A stretch of DNA of 64,000 nt, taken from positions 1-64,000 of the forward strand of contig JAJPEP010000013.1 in the NCBI GenBank assembly GCA_021166845.1, read 5' to 3'. The notes beneath the pieces are model-generated. The model worked only from the letters and a program-made list of their open reading frames with translations, searched no databases and was not told the origin of the DNA. Position numbers and translations under genes: made by a program. How positions within the stretch are numbered: position 1 is the stretch's first letter; each line of letters starts with the position of its first letter. Source of the stretch: Thiobacillus sp. (lineage in GTDB: Bacteria; Pseudomonadota; Gammaproteobacteria; Burkholderiales; Thiobacillaceae). This document shows, one piece after another, positions 51,544 through 60,258 of the stretch.

Positions 51544-52442
51544 AGGTACGCGGCCTGACGAAAAGATACGGCGACACCGAGGTGGTGCGCGGCCTCGACC
51601 TGAGCGTGCGGCGCGGCGAATGCTTCGGCCTTTTGGGCCCCAACGGCGCCGGCAAGACCACCACGCTGAGGCTGCTGCTGGGGCTGATCGAGCCCGACGC
51701 CGGCAGCATCGAACTGGCCGGCATCGCGGTGCCGCGGCATGCGCGCGAGGCGCGCATGAAGGTCGGCGTGGTGCCGCAGATGGACAACCTAGACCCGGAC
51801 TTTTCGGTGCGCGAAAACCTGCTCGCCTACGGCCGCTATTTCGGCATGGACAAGGCCGCCATTGCCGCGCGATTGCCCGAACTGCTGGAATTCGCCGGGC
51901 TCGCCAGCAAGGCCGACGCGCAGATCGCCCAGCTGTCGGGCGGCATGAAGCGACGGCTGACGCTGGCGCGCGCGCTGGTGCACGACCCCGACATCCTGTT
52001 TCTCGACGAGCCCACCACCGGCCTCGACCCGCAGGCGCGCCACCTCATCTGGCAGGGCCTGCGGCGGCTGATCGCGGACGGCAAGACCATCGTGCTGACC
52101 ACGCATTTCATGGAGGAAGCCGAACGCCTCACCGACCGGCTGGCCATCCTCGACCATGGCTGCCTGGTGGCCGAAGGCGCGCCGCGCGCGCTGATCGAAT
52201 CGCACATCGAGCCGGCCGTGGTCGAGGTCTACGGCGAGGGGCTGGACGCCTGGAGGCGCGATCACGCCGGCGGGGTCTGCCAGCGCTTTGAGACCGTCGG
52301 CGAAACCCTGTTCTGCTACACCTGTAATGCCGAGCAGGTGATCGACGCGCTGAAGCGGGCGCCCGCGCTGCGCTACCTGCACCGACCGTCCAACCTGGAG
52401 GACGTGTTCCTCAAGCTCACCGGGCGGGATCTGCGGGATTAG
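51531..52442 (+). CDS. ABC-2 type transporter ATPase (NodI/YadG-like)
   Basis: The 303-residue ATPase has GPNGAGKT (36-43), VPQMDNLD (Q-loop), LSGGMK (135-140) and ILFLDE (155-160). The C-terminal part has the [20 protein letters not shown] ending typical of the NodI group. With the next gene it forms a two-component exporter; in rhizobia NodIJ exports lipo-oligosaccharides, but most relatives have unknown substrates. The ATG overlaps the hydrolase gene, with TGGAGG just upstream. Confidence 0.92.
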   Translation: MPVLKVRGLTKRYGDTEVVRGLDLSVRRGECFGLLGPNGAGKTTTLRLLLGLIEPDAGSIELAGIAVPRHAREARMKVGVVPQMDNLDPDFSVRENLLAYGRYFGMDKAAIAARLPELLEFAGLASKADAQIAQLSGGMKRRLTLARALVHDPDILFLDEPTTGLDPQARHLIWQGLRRLIADGKTIVLTTHFMEEAERLTDRLAILDHGCLVAEGAPRALIESHIEPAVVEVYGEGLDAWRRDHAGGVCQRFETVGETLFCYTCNAEQVIDALKRAPALRYLHRPSNLEDVFLKLTGRDLRD

Positions 52443-53237
52443 ATGATGAAAATGCGTTCCAACCTGCGACTCCCTCGCCTGTCCTGGCGCTTCATCCCGG
52501 TGTGGCAGCGCAACTACCTGGTGTGGAGGAAGCTCGCCATTCCGTCCATCCTCGGCAACCTGGCCGACCCGATGCTCTACATGCTGGGCCTCGGCTACGG
52601 CCTCGGCAGCCTCTTGCCCGATGTCGGCGGCATGCCCTACCTCACCTTCCTCGCCGCCGGCACGGTCGCCTACAGCACGATGAATGCCGCCACCTTCGAG
52701 GTGCTGTATTCGAGCTTCTCGCGCATGCACGTACAGCGCACCTGGGACGCCATCCTCAACGCGCCGATGACGCTCGACGACGTCATGCTGGGCGAACTCA
52801 CCTGGGCGGTGGCGAAAAGCCTGCTCTCCGGGGTGGCGATTCTGGCGGTGATCTGGGGGCTGGGCCTCTACGGCAACTTCTGGATGACGCTGTGGATCGT
52901 CCCGGTGGTGGCGCTGGTCGGCTTCTGCTTCGGCGGCCTGGGGCTGGTGATGAACGCGGTGTCGCCCAGCTACGACTTTTTCCTCTACTACTTCACCCTG
53001 GTGATCACGCCGATGGTACTTCTGTGCGGCGTGTTCTTCCCGGTGTCGCAACTGCCTCTGCCGGTGCAGGCGGTGTCGGCCTGGCTGCCGCTCACCCACG
53101 CCATCGACCTGGCGCGCCCGCTGGTCGTCGGCAACATGCCCGGCAACATCGCGCTGCACGTCGTGGCGCTGCTGATTTACGGCAGCCTGGGCTATGTCAT
53201 CGCGCTGGCGCTGACGCGGAAACGGCTGCTGAAATGA
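52443..53237 (+). CDS. ABC-2 type transporter permease (NodJ/YadH-like)
   Basis: The 264-residue membrane protein begins immediately after the ATPase stop codon. It has the NodJ-type N-terminus (VWQRNYLVWRKLAIPSILGNLADP), about six membrane segments, and SPSYDFFLYYFTLVITPMVLLCGVFFP. It forms the channel of the transporter. It converges with lipA after a 14-base gap, and no terminator hairpin is visible. Confidence 0.92.
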   Translation: MMKMRSNLRLPRLSWRFIPVWQRNYLVWRKLAIPSILGNLADPMLYMLGLGYGLGSLLPDVGGMPYLTFLAAGTVAYSTMNAATFEVLYSSFSRMHVQRTWDAILNAPMTLDDVMLGELTWAVAKSLLSGVAILAVIWGLGLYGNFWMTLWIVPVVALVGFCFGGLGLVMNAVSPSYDFFLYYFTLVITPMVLLCGVFFPVSQLPLPVQAVSAWLPLTHAIDLARPLVVGNMPGNIALHVVALLIYGSLGYVIALALTRKRLLK

Positions 53238-53251
53238 TCAGCCCGGAATAA

Positions 53252-54178
53252 TCAGACGCCTGCGGCCTGCTGGTCGGCGTGGTAGCTCGACCGCACCATC
53301 GGCCCGCAGGCCGCATGCTTGAAACCCATCGCCAACGCTTCCTGCTCGAACTGGGCGAAGCGTTCGGGGGTCACGAAGCGCAGCACCGGCAGATGATGCT
53401 GCGAGGGCTGCAGGTACTGGCCGAGGGTGAGCATGTCGACGCCGTGTGCGCGCAGGTCGCGCATCACCTGCAGAATCTCGTCGTCTTCCTCGCCCAGGCC
53501 CAGCATCAGGCCGGATTTGGTGACGATGTCCGGATGGCGCGTCTTGAAGTCCTGCAGCAATTTCAGCGAGTGCGCGTAGTCGGCGCCGGGGCGCGCCGCC
53601 TTGTACAGGCGTGGCACGGTTTCCAGATTGTGGTTCATCACATCGGGCGGCGCACGATCGAGCATGGCGAGCGCCTTGTCGAGGCGGCCGCGGAAATCCG
53701 GGGTGAGGATTTCGATGCGGGTAGCCGGTGAGGCTTCGCGCACCGCCGCGATGCACAGCGCAAAATGCCCGGCGCCGCCATCGCGCAGGTCGTCGCGGTC
53801 GACGCTGGTGATCACCACGTATTTCAGCGCCATCAGCGCGATTGTTTCGGCCAGATGGCGCGGCTCGTCCACGTCCGGCGGAAGCGGGGTGCCGTGGCCG
53901 ACGTCGCAGAACGGGCAGCGCCGCGTACACAGGTCGCCGAGGATCATGAAGGTGGCGATGCCGTGGCCGAAGCATTCACCCAGATTGGGGCACGAGGCTT
54001 CCTCGCACACGGTGTGCAGCTTCGCCTCGCGCAGGATATCCTTCAGGCGCCCGACATTGGGCACGTTGGACGATTTGGCGCGAATCCACGACGGCAACCT
54101 CATCCGGGGTTGCGGTACGATCTTGATCGGGATGCGTGCGGTCTTCGCCGCGCCTTTGTGCTGGGTGGGATCTGCCAT
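53252..54178 (-). CDS. lipA: Lipoyl synthase
   Basis: The 308-residue radical-SAM enzyme inserts two sulfurs into octanoyl groups on lipoate-dependent enzymes. It has both iron-sulfur sites: auxiliary cluster C58, C63, C69 ([13 protein letters not shown]) and radical-SAM C84, C88, C91 (CTRRCPFC). The C-terminal RSSYHAD holds the serine that binds the auxiliary cluster. Length is normal. It is separated from lipB by two plus-strand genes, so the two lip genes are not one operon here. Confidence 0.97.
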   Translation of the reverse strand: MADPTQHKGAAKTARIPIKIVPQPRMRLPSWIRAKSSNVPNVGRLKDILREAKLHTVCEEASCPNLGECFGHGIATFMILGDLCTRRCPFCDVGHGTPLPPDVDEPRHLAETIALMALKYVVITSVDRDDLRDGGAGHFALCIAAVREASPATRIEILTPDFRGRLDKALAMLDRAPPDVMNHNLETVPRLYKAARPGADYAHSLKLLQDFKTRHPDIVTKSGLMLGLGEEDDEILQVMRDLRAHGVDMLTLGQYLQPSQHHLPVLRFVTPERFAQFEQEALAMGFKHAACGPMVRSSYHADQQAAGV

Positions 54179-54216
54179 AATCTGCTCGGAACAACGTTGA
54201 GTTCGAATTTTATCCT

Positions 54217-54780
54217 ATGCGACGACTGCCCCTGACCCTGCTGGCCATGTGGAGTGCTGCATCTCTTGCCGGCACCGAGACCAGCGTGGATGCTGAAACC
54301 GGGCTCGCCACCTGGCAAACCGAAACCGCCGGAATCCAGGTGCGCCTGACCCAGATCAGTCCGGACCAGGCACGCGGTTTTTATCAGGCGCGCGGATTCT
54401 CGCCCGAAGCGGCGGAACGCTACGCCGCCGAGTGCGTCTTCATGACCGTGGTGCGCAATGTCGGCGACGCGCCGATCCGCCACCGGCTGGCCGACTGGCG
54501 CTATGAACCGGCCGGGCAGCCGCCGCGCGCCATCCGCAGCAAGACCCAGTGGGAACGCCTCTGGAAGCGGCAGGGCGTTCCGGAATCGGCGCGTATCGCC
54601 TTTGCCTGGGCGCAGTTCCCCGCCACGCAAACCTTTGCGCCGGGCGACTGGAACCAGGGCATGACGAGCTACAGCGTGCCGCGCGGCGGCGCGTTCACGC
54701 TGCGCTTCGTCTGGCGCGCCGACGGCAAGCAACATTCAGGAAAACTCGAACAGGTGAGGTGTGCGGATGAAAATGCGTAA
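54217..54780 (+). CDS. Exported conserved hypothetical protein
   Basis: The 187-residue protein has a short signal peptide (MRRLPLTLLAMWSAASLAGT). The mature part is predicted to be mostly beta and contains RLTQISPDQARGFYQARGFS, AECVFMTVVRN and an ending FTLRFVWRADGKQHSGKLEQVRC. The two cysteines (in AAECVF and QVRCAD) could form a disulfide in the periplasm. It overlaps the next gene, a thioredoxin-like protein, by 14 bases, so the two may work together in periplasmic redox or assembly. Function is unknown. Confidence 0.75.
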   Translation: MRRLPLTLLAMWSAASLAGTETSVDAETGLATWQTETAGIQVRLTQISPDQARGFYQARGFSPEAAERYAAECVFMTVVRNVGDAPIRHRLADWRYEPAGQPPRAIRSKTQWERLWKRQGVPESARIAFAWAQFPATQTFAPGDWNQGMTSYSVPRGGAFTLRFVWRADGKQHSGKLEQVRCADENA

Positions 54781-55315
54781 TCGATTGGCGAGCATGGCGT
54801 TTGCCGTGCTTTGTTTGCCGGGCGTGCCGGTGGTGAGCGCCATTGCGGCCGACCTGCCGCCCCTGTCCCACAGCCTGACCAGGCAGGCGCCCAAGCCCGC
54901 CCCGGCGCTCAAGCTCAAAGACCTCGACGGCCAGCCGTACGACCTCGCGCAACTCAAAGGCAAGGTCGTACTGATCAATTTCTGGGCCACCTGGTGTCCG
55001 CCGTGCCGGCGCGAAATGCCGTCGATGGAACGCCTGTCGCAGACACTCAAGGGCGAGGCCTTCAGCGTGCTGGCGGTGGATGTCGGCGAGAATGCCGACA
55101 CCATCGAGACCTTCACCGGCCAGCTCGACACCACCCTGACCTTCCCCATCCTGCTCGACACCCGCAGCCGCACCATGCAGGCGTGGAAAGTGGCGGGGCT
55201 GCCGACCACCTTCCTGGTCGACAAGCAGGGGCGCATCGTCGCCAGCGCCATCGGCGGGCGCGAATTCGATCATCCGGAAATGATCCGGGCGATCCGGGAG
55301 TTGCTGGGGAGGTAG
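54767..55315 (+). CDS. TlpA/ResA-type periplasmic thioredoxin
   Basis: The 182-residue protein has a signal sequence (1-28, ending SAIAA) and a thioredoxin fold with WATWCPPC (C77 and C80). The cis-Pro loop GLPTTFLVDKQG and the insert DVGENADTIETF are typical of the TlpA/ResA group. It reduces disulfides in the periplasm, often for cytochrome c maturation. GAGGT six bases before the ATG at 54767 supports that start over a GTG at 54761. Confidence 0.9.
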   Translation: MKMRNRLASMAFAVLCLPGVPVVSAIAADLPPLSHSLTRQAPKPAPALKLKDLDGQPYDLAQLKGKVVLINFWATWCPPCRREMPSMERLSQTLKGEAFSVLAVDVGENADTIETFTGQLDTTLTFPILLDTRSRTMQAWKVAGLPTTFLVDKQGRIVASAIGGREFDHPEMIRAIRELLGR

Positions 55316-55360
55316 GGTCAGGGGTCAGGGGTCAGGGGCCAGGGGCCAGGGGCCAGGGAA
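55316..55360. repeat. Short tandem repeat
   Basis: About six copies of a 7-base unit (CAGGGGT, then CAGGGGC) follow the TlpA-like gene, in the gap before the convergent lipB gene. The unit drifts from T to C along the array. Such arrays are prone to slippage; no coding role is seen. Confidence 0.75.
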
Positions 55361-55406
55361 GACTACAGGGGCATCCCAATCGGGAAAGCCTTTGGCTGAA
55401 AATCAG

Positions 55407-56066
55407 TCAGGAATAAATCGTGTCGAGCAAGGCTTGGGCGAGCGCCTGCCCGGCCTGCGGCGGGGACAACTTCACGCCGAGATCGCGGCATTGCGTCACC
55501 GGCATCCCGGCGTAGCCGCACGGGTTGATCGCGGCGAACGGCGCCAGGTCCATGTCGACGTTGAATGCCAGGCCGTGATAGGTGCAGCCGTGCTTGACGC
55601 GCAGGCCGAGCGCGGCGATTTTGGCGCCGTCGACATAGATGCCGGGGGCGCCGGCCAGCCGCGCGGCAGTCACCCCCTGGGCCGCCAGCACGTTGATGAC
55701 AGCCTGTTCCATGCGCGCCACCAGTTCGCGGATGCCATAGCCGCGCCGCCGCAGGTCTACCAGCACATAGGCCACCACCTGCCCCGGCCCGTGGTAGGTG
55801 ATCTGGCCGCCGCGGTCGATCGACACCACGGGGACCTCAGTGGCGGCGATCAGATGCTCGGCACGGCCGGCCTGCCCCTGGGTATAGACCGGCGGATGCT
55901 CCAGCAGCCACAGCTCGTCCGGGGTGTCGGCCGTGCGCCGCGCGGTGAAATCCTGCATCGCCCGCCAGGTCGGCTCGTACTCGACCCGCCCCAACTCCCG
56001 GATCAGCGCCCGCTCCCCGCCCTCCGCTCTCGGCTCTCCGCTCTCTACTCTCCGCCCTCCGCTCAC
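55407..56066 (-). CDS. lipB: Octanoyltransferase
   Basis: The 219-residue enzyme moves octanoyl from acyl carrier protein to lipoyl domains. It has RGGQITYHGPGQ, Lys149 in DGAKIAALG and the acyl-binding Cys183 in NPCGYAGM, in family order. The start is most likely the GTG at 56066, which overlaps the DUF493 stop codon (GTGA). This gives about 22 extra residues encoded by a CT-rich simple repeat before the conserved LIRELGRVEYEPTW. A TTG start nearer the conserved part is possible. Confidence 0.94.
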   Translation of the reverse strand: MSGGRRVESGEPRAEGGERALIRELGRVEYEPTWRAMQDFTARRTADTPDELWLLEHPPVYTQGQAGRAEHLIAATEVPVVSIDRGGQITYHGPGQVVAYVLVDLRRRGYGIRELVARMEQAVINVLAAQGVTAARLAGAPGIYVDGAKIAALGLRVKHGCTYHGLAFNVDMDLAPFAAINPCGYAGMPVTQCRDLGVKLSPPQAGQALAQALLDTIYS

Positions 56067-56329
56067 AACGCCATCTTCACCCACGGATGCGCCGTGATCT
56101 CGCGATACAGCGCATCGAGCTGCGCCTTCGAGGTGGCGCGCACCACGCAGGTCACCGACAGGTAGTTGCCGCCGCTGGACGCCCGCATCTCGATGGTTTC
56201 GGCCCTGAAATCGGGGGCGTGGCGCAGCACCAGTTCGACCATGGCCTGCGCGAAGTCGTCGCGCCGCTCGCCCATGATCTTGACCGGGAAATCGGTGGGG
56301 AATTTCAGCAGCGTCTCTTCTTCGCTCAT
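56063..56329 (-). CDS. DUF493 (YbeD-like) protein
   Basis: The 88-residue protein has LLKFPTDFPVKIMGERRDDF at the N-terminus and GGNYLSVTCVVRATSKAQLDALYREI, the ACT-like alpha/beta fold of DUF493. It is regularly found next to lipB and may regulate lipoate metabolism; its function is not established. It overlaps both neighbours (ATGA, GTGA). Longer in-frame sequence upstream lies inside the aminotransferase gene. Confidence 0.92.
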   Translation of the reverse strand: MSEEETLLKFPTDFPVKIMGERRDDFAQAMVELVLRHAPDFRAETIEMRASSGGNYLSVTCVVRATSKAQLDALYREITAHPWVKMAL

Positions 56330-57189
56330 GCGCGCATGACCTGCTGCTTGAAAGTTTGATACAAGCCGTCCATCCGCTGCGCCAGCGGTCCCGGCACGCC
56401 GGCGCCGACCGGCACGCCGTCGAGCTTCACAATGGCCATGATTTCCTTGGTCGAGGAGGTCATCCACAGCTCGTCGGCACTGCGCACCTCGGCCTCGGAA
56501 ATCGCCCGTACCTCATGCGGAATGCCGTGCGCGGCGGCAAGTTCCAGCACCACGTCGTAGGTGACGCCGGTCAACATCAGGCTGGACGGCGGCGGCGCCC
56601 GCAGCACGCCGTCCTTCGCCACGAAAATATTGCTTGCCGCGCCTTCGGTCAGGAAGCCGTCGCGCAGCATCACGGTTTCGGCACAGTCGGCGTCGACCGC
56701 CTGCTGCCGCAGCAGGATGTTGGCCAGCAGCGAGATCGCCTTGATGTTGCAGCGCAGCCAGCGGTTGTCGACGGCGCTGACGGCGCACACCCCGGCGGCC
56801 TTTTGGGCGGGAGTGGACGTCACCAGCGGCTGTGAGAACATGAAGACGGTCGGCGGCACGCCCCGCGGAAAGGCATGATCGCGCGGCGGCTGCCCTTGAA
56901 CAGGCGTGCCGCGCGTCACCTGGATGTAGACCGACTGGTCGGCGAAGTCCTGCAGTTCGACCAGCCGCAGGATCAATTCGTGCCAAGCCCCGGTTTCATG
57001 CGGGTTGGCCAGGCGAATGCCGTCGAGGCTGCCCTGCAGGCGGCGCAGGTGTTCGTCGAGCCGGAACGGCTTCTTCGAGTACACCGGAATCAGTTCGTAG
57101 ACGCCGTCGCCGAAGACAAAGCCGCGGTCGAGCACCGAAACCTTCGCTTCGGCAAGCGGCAGGAACCGGCCGTTGAGATAAGCGCTCAT
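56326..57189 (-). CDS. Class IV PLP aminotransferase (D-amino-acid transaminase type)
   Basis: The 287-residue protein has GFVFGDGVYELIPVY (23-37), the PLP lysine K150 in CNIKAISLL, and EGAASNIFVAKDG with TGVTYDVVLELA. It matches D-alanine aminotransferase/branched-chain-type class IV enzymes. Its place between lipB/DUF493 and a PBP5-like gene suggests D-amino acid supply for cell-wall metabolism, though 4-amino-4-deoxychorismate lyase-like activity cannot be excluded. Its ATG overlaps the PBP5-like gene's stop. Confidence 0.91.
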   Translation of the reverse strand: MSAYLNGRFLPLAEAKVSVLDRGFVFGDGVYELIPVYSKKPFRLDEHLRRLQGSLDGIRLANPHETGAWHELILRLVELQDFADQSVYIQVTRGTPVQGQPPRDHAFPRGVPPTVFMFSQPLVTSTPAQKAAGVCAVSAVDNRWLRCNIKAISLLANILLRQQAVDADCAETVMLRDGFLTEGAASNIFVAKDGVLRAPPPSSLMLTGVTYDVVLELAAAHGIPHEVRAISEAEVRSADELWMTSSTKEIMAIVKLDGVPVGAGVPGPLAQRMDGLYQTFKQQVMRA

Positions 57190-58301
57190 TTCGCGAAGAA
57201 GAGCCGGATCGAATCCCAGCCGCGCCCGAAGATGCCGGCCACGGCGACATCGTGCAGCGCGACCAGGGGATAGTCGCCGACCGGCTTGCCGTCGAGTACC
57301 AGCCGCAGCGTCCCCATGCGCTGGCCTCTGCGCACCGGCGCCACGATCGGCTGCCGGGTGATGACTTCGGCCTTGACGCGAACAGCGCTGCCCGTGGGAA
57401 CCAGCAAATGGAAATCCTGCGCAAACCCCATGCTCACCATCGAACGCGCGCCGCGGTAGAGGGGCGCCACCTTGACCGGCTGCTGCGCGCGGTAGAGCCG
57501 CACGCTTTCGAAATTCTCGAAGCCGTAATTGAGCAAGCGCAGGGCATCCTGGGTGCGCTGGGCGTCGGACCGACCGCCCAGCACCACGGCGATGCGGCGC
57601 TGGTCGCCGCGCCGGGCCGACGCAGCCATGCAGAAACCGGCCTGGACGGTGCGCCCGACCTTGAGTCCGGTCACCGTGCTGTCGCGCCACAACAGGCGAT
57701 TGCCGTTGTAGTACGTAATGCCCTTGAAGGCCAGTTCCTTTTGCGTGAATAAATCCTTCCGCTCGGGAAAATCGCGCAACAGCGCGCGCGACAGCACGGC
57801 GAGGTCGCGGGCGCTCGATTCGTGCCCCGGCTCGGTCAATCCGGTGGCGTTCATGAAGCGGGTTTTGGCCATGCCGAGCCGCTTGGCTTCGCGGTTCATG
57901 CGTTCGACAAACGCCGCCTCGCTGCCGTCGGCCGCGGCCACCAGCGCAAGCGTGGCATCGCTGGCCGACTGCACCAGCATCGCCTGCAGCAGGATGTCGA
58001 CGCTCACCTGTTCGCCCGCCTTGAGAAACACGCGTGCGCCGTCGGCCTCGGTGGCGGATTCCGGCACGGTCAGCGCCTCGCCCAGGCTCAACTTGTTCTT
58101 GCGGATATCGCCCAACAGCACATAGGCCGTCATCAGTTGCGTCAGCGAGGCCGGCGCCAGCGGCAGATCGGCCTGATACGAAGCCAGCTCGCGTCCGCTG
58201 GTCTGGTCGATCACCACCCAGGCGCGCGCCATGATGCCGGCAGGCGCCGCCCAGGCCGATGTGGAAAGCAGGAGCGCCAGCCCCAGCCAAAAGATCTTCA
58301 T
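57186..58301 (-). CDS. PBP5/6-like D,D-carboxypeptidase homologue with altered active site
   Basis: The 371-residue protein has a signal peptide (1-19), a peptidase S11 domain (about 25-255), a PBP5 C-terminal beta domain and the usual amphipathic C-terminal anchor (GRGWDSIRLFFAK). The three catalytic motifs are changed: SxxK reads S52-L-T-Q55, SxN reads S112-A-S114, and KTG reads K214-V-G216. The DNA codon for residue 55 is CAA, so this is not a reading error in translation. Without the lysine it should not acylate, so it may be a non-catalytic binding protein. The gene is full length and embedded in a conserved cell-wall operon, so it is not an obvious pseudogene. Confidence 0.93.
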   Translation of the reverse strand: MKIFWLGLALLLSTSAWAAPAGIMARAWVVIDQTSGRELASYQADLPLAPASLTQLMTAYVLLGDIRKNKLSLGEALTVPESATEADGARVFLKAGEQVSVDILLQAMLVQSASDATLALVAAADGSEAAFVERMNREAKRLGMAKTRFMNATGLTEPGHESSARDLAVLSRALLRDFPERKDLFTQKELAFKGITYYNGNRLLWRDSTVTGLKVGRTVQAGFCMAASARRGDQRRIAVVLGGRSDAQRTQDALRLLNYGFENFESVRLYRAQQPVKVAPLYRGARSMVSMGFAQDFHLLVPTGSAVRVKAEVITRQPIVAPVRRGQRMGTLRLVLDGKPVGDYPLVALHDVAVAGIFGRGWDSIRLFFAK

Positions 58302-58315
58302 GCCTGGCCCTTAAA

Positions 58316-59140
58316 TCAATCGCGTCTGACCAAGACAGCATTCAGGTCGAGACGTTCCCGCACCCGCGCGCGATCCGCCTGCGCCGCGTCGTCAGCGGGA
58401 TAAGGCCCGAGCTGCACGCGGTGCAGGGCGTCATTGAGCACCACACGGCTGCGGCCGGCGTCGAGATCGAGCGCGCGCCTCAGGCGGGCAAGCAATTGCT
58501 GCGCATGATCGGCGTACGAAAACGCGCCCACCTGCAGGTAGATCCCTTCTTTCAACGCCTCGCCCTGCGTGTCATAGGCGGCCGGGTCGAGGCTTTCCAC
58601 CCGTACCCGGGTGCTGCCGCGCTTCAGGTAGCCGAGCTTGTGGGCGGCGGTGTACGACAGGTCGATGACGCGCTTGCCGTGAAACGGGCCACGATCGTTG
58701 ATGCGCACCACCACGGACTTGCCGTTGTCGAGCGCGGTGACCCGCGCGTAACTCGGGATCGGCAGGGTGGGATGCGCGGCGGTCATGGCATACATGTCGT
58801 AGACCTCGCCCGATGCGGTTTTTTTGCCGTGGAAGCGGCGGCCGTACCACGAGGCCAGGCCTTCCTCGCTGTGCGCGCGGCGTTCGGTCTGCGGCGTGTA
58901 GGTATTGCCCAGCACGGCATAGGTGCGATTGGCGAAGCGGTGCAGCGGTTCGTCGCGCGGCACCGCATCGGGAACGGCATCCAGATTAGCCGGCGGGCGG
59001 GCCCCGGGACCGTCGTCGAGGTAGTATCCGCCGTTTTTTGGCGCGCTGGTGGCCTGCTTGGCGGGTGGCGAGCTGCCGCAACCGGTGAGCGCCAGCACGA
59101 AGGCAAGCATGCCCAGGATCGGTATCGATATCTTGTTCAT
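58316..59140 (-). CDS. rlpA: RlpA septal-ring lipoprotein
   Basis: The 274-residue lipoprotein has a lipobox LALTGC (Cys21), a double-psi beta-barrel (about 93-180; SWYGRRFHGKKTASGE and RINDRGPF) and a C-terminal SPOR domain (about 195-270). RlpA-type proteins are lytic transglycosylases acting on peptidoglycan lacking stem peptides at the septum. It lies between the PBP5-like gene and rodA, as in many betaproteobacteria. Confidence 0.95.
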   Translation of the reverse strand: MNKISIPILGMLAFVLALTGCGSSPPAKQATSAPKNGGYYLDDGPGARPPANLDAVPDAVPRDEPLHRFANRTYAVLGNTYTPQTERRAHSEEGLASWYGRRFHGKKTASGEVYDMYAMTAAHPTLPIPSYARVTALDNGKSVVVRINDRGPFHGKRVIDLSYTAAHKLGYLKRGSTRVRVESLDPAAYDTQGEALKEGIYLQVGAFSYADHAQQLLARLRRALDLDAGRSRVVLNDALHRVQLGPYPADDAAQADRARVRERLDLNAVLVRRD

Positions 59141-59157
59141 GGCTGCATTTTAACGCG

Positions 59158-60258
59158 TCACGATTTGTTGAGCTGGCGATGCGTCGCCACGCTCATCAGG
59201 ATGCCCATCCCCAGCAGCAGCGTGATGAGCGCGGTGCCGCCGTAGCTCATCAGCGGCAACGGCACGCCGACCACCGGCAGGATGCCCGACACCATGCCCA
59301 TGTTGACGAATGCGTAGGTGAACAGATTGAGGCTCAGCGTGGCCGCCATCAGCCGGCCGAACAGCGTCGGCGCCCGCGCCGCGATGACCAGGCCGCGCGC
59401 GACAATGGCCAGATACAGCCCCACCAGGAAAATCGCCCCGACGTAGCCGAATTCCTCGCCGAACACGGCAAACACGAAATCGGTTGTCCGCTCCGGAATG
59501 AAATCAAGCTGGCTTTGCGAGCCCTGCATCCAGCCCTTGCCGAACATCCCGCCCGAGCCGATCGCGATGGTGGACTGGATGATGTGGTAGCCGGCGCCCA
59601 GCGGGTCGGACGCGGGATCGAGCAAAGTCAGCACACGGCGCTGCTGGTAGTCGTGCAGAACCCCCCACACCACGGGCAGGCTGGCCGCGCCAAGCACCCC
59701 GCCGCCGAGAATCACCTTCCACGGCAGGCCGGCGAAGAACAGCAGATAGAAGCCCGAGGCGCCGATCATCAGCGCCGTGCCGAGATCGGGCTGGCGCAGG
59801 ATCAGCAGCAGAGGCACCAGAACCAGCACGCCACCGACCAGATAGTGCTTCGCGCGCAGCACCGCCTCGTTGCGCTGGAAATACCAGGCCAGCGTCAAGG
59901 GCAGCGCCAGCTTCAGCAGTTCCGACGGCTGGAACGCCATGAAGCCAAGGTTCAGCCAGCGCCGCGAGCCGTTGCGGACCTCGCCGAACAGCGCCACGCC
60001 GACCAGCAGCACCACGCCCGCGACAAACAAGGGCGGCCCCACCCTGGACAGCAGATGCGGCGGCACATTGGCCATCACCACCATCACCCCCAGCGCCAGC
60101 CCGATGTTGACCAGGTGGCCGCTGATGCGCGCCGGGCTCTGTCCCGAGGCGCTCGTCACCACCGCCAGGCTGATGCCCAGCAACACGAGCACAAGGGCCA
60201 GCAGAATGCCGTCCAGGTGGCTCAGCCTGCGCACGATCCAGTGGCTAGTCCGCGTCAT
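59158..60258 (-). CDS. rodA: Rod-shape peptidoglycan polymerase RodA
   Basis: The 366-residue SEDS-family glycosyltransferase has about ten membrane segments. RRWLNLGFMAFQPSELLKLALP, PDLGTALM and FPERTTDFVFAVFGEEFG-like segments are diagnostic (here DFIPERTTDFVFAVFG). It polymerises lipid II for side-wall growth with PBP2, whose gene overlaps it by 14 bases upstream. Confidence 0.97.
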   Translation of the reverse strand: MTRTSHWIVRRLSHLDGILLALVLVLLGISLAVVTSASGQSPARISGHLVNIGLALGVMVVMANVPPHLLSRVGPPLFVAGVVLLVGVALFGEVRNGSRRWLNLGFMAFQPSELLKLALPLTLAWYFQRNEAVLRAKHYLVGGVLVLVPLLLILRQPDLGTALMIGASGFYLLFFAGLPWKVILGGGVLGAASLPVVWGVLHDYQQRRVLTLLDPASDPLGAGYHIIQSTIAIGSGGMFGKGWMQGSQSQLDFIPERTTDFVFAVFGEEFGYVGAIFLVGLYLAIVARGLVIAARAPTLFGRLMAATLSLNLFTYAFVNMGMVSGILPVVGVPLPLMSYGGTALITLLLGMGILMSVATHRQLNKS

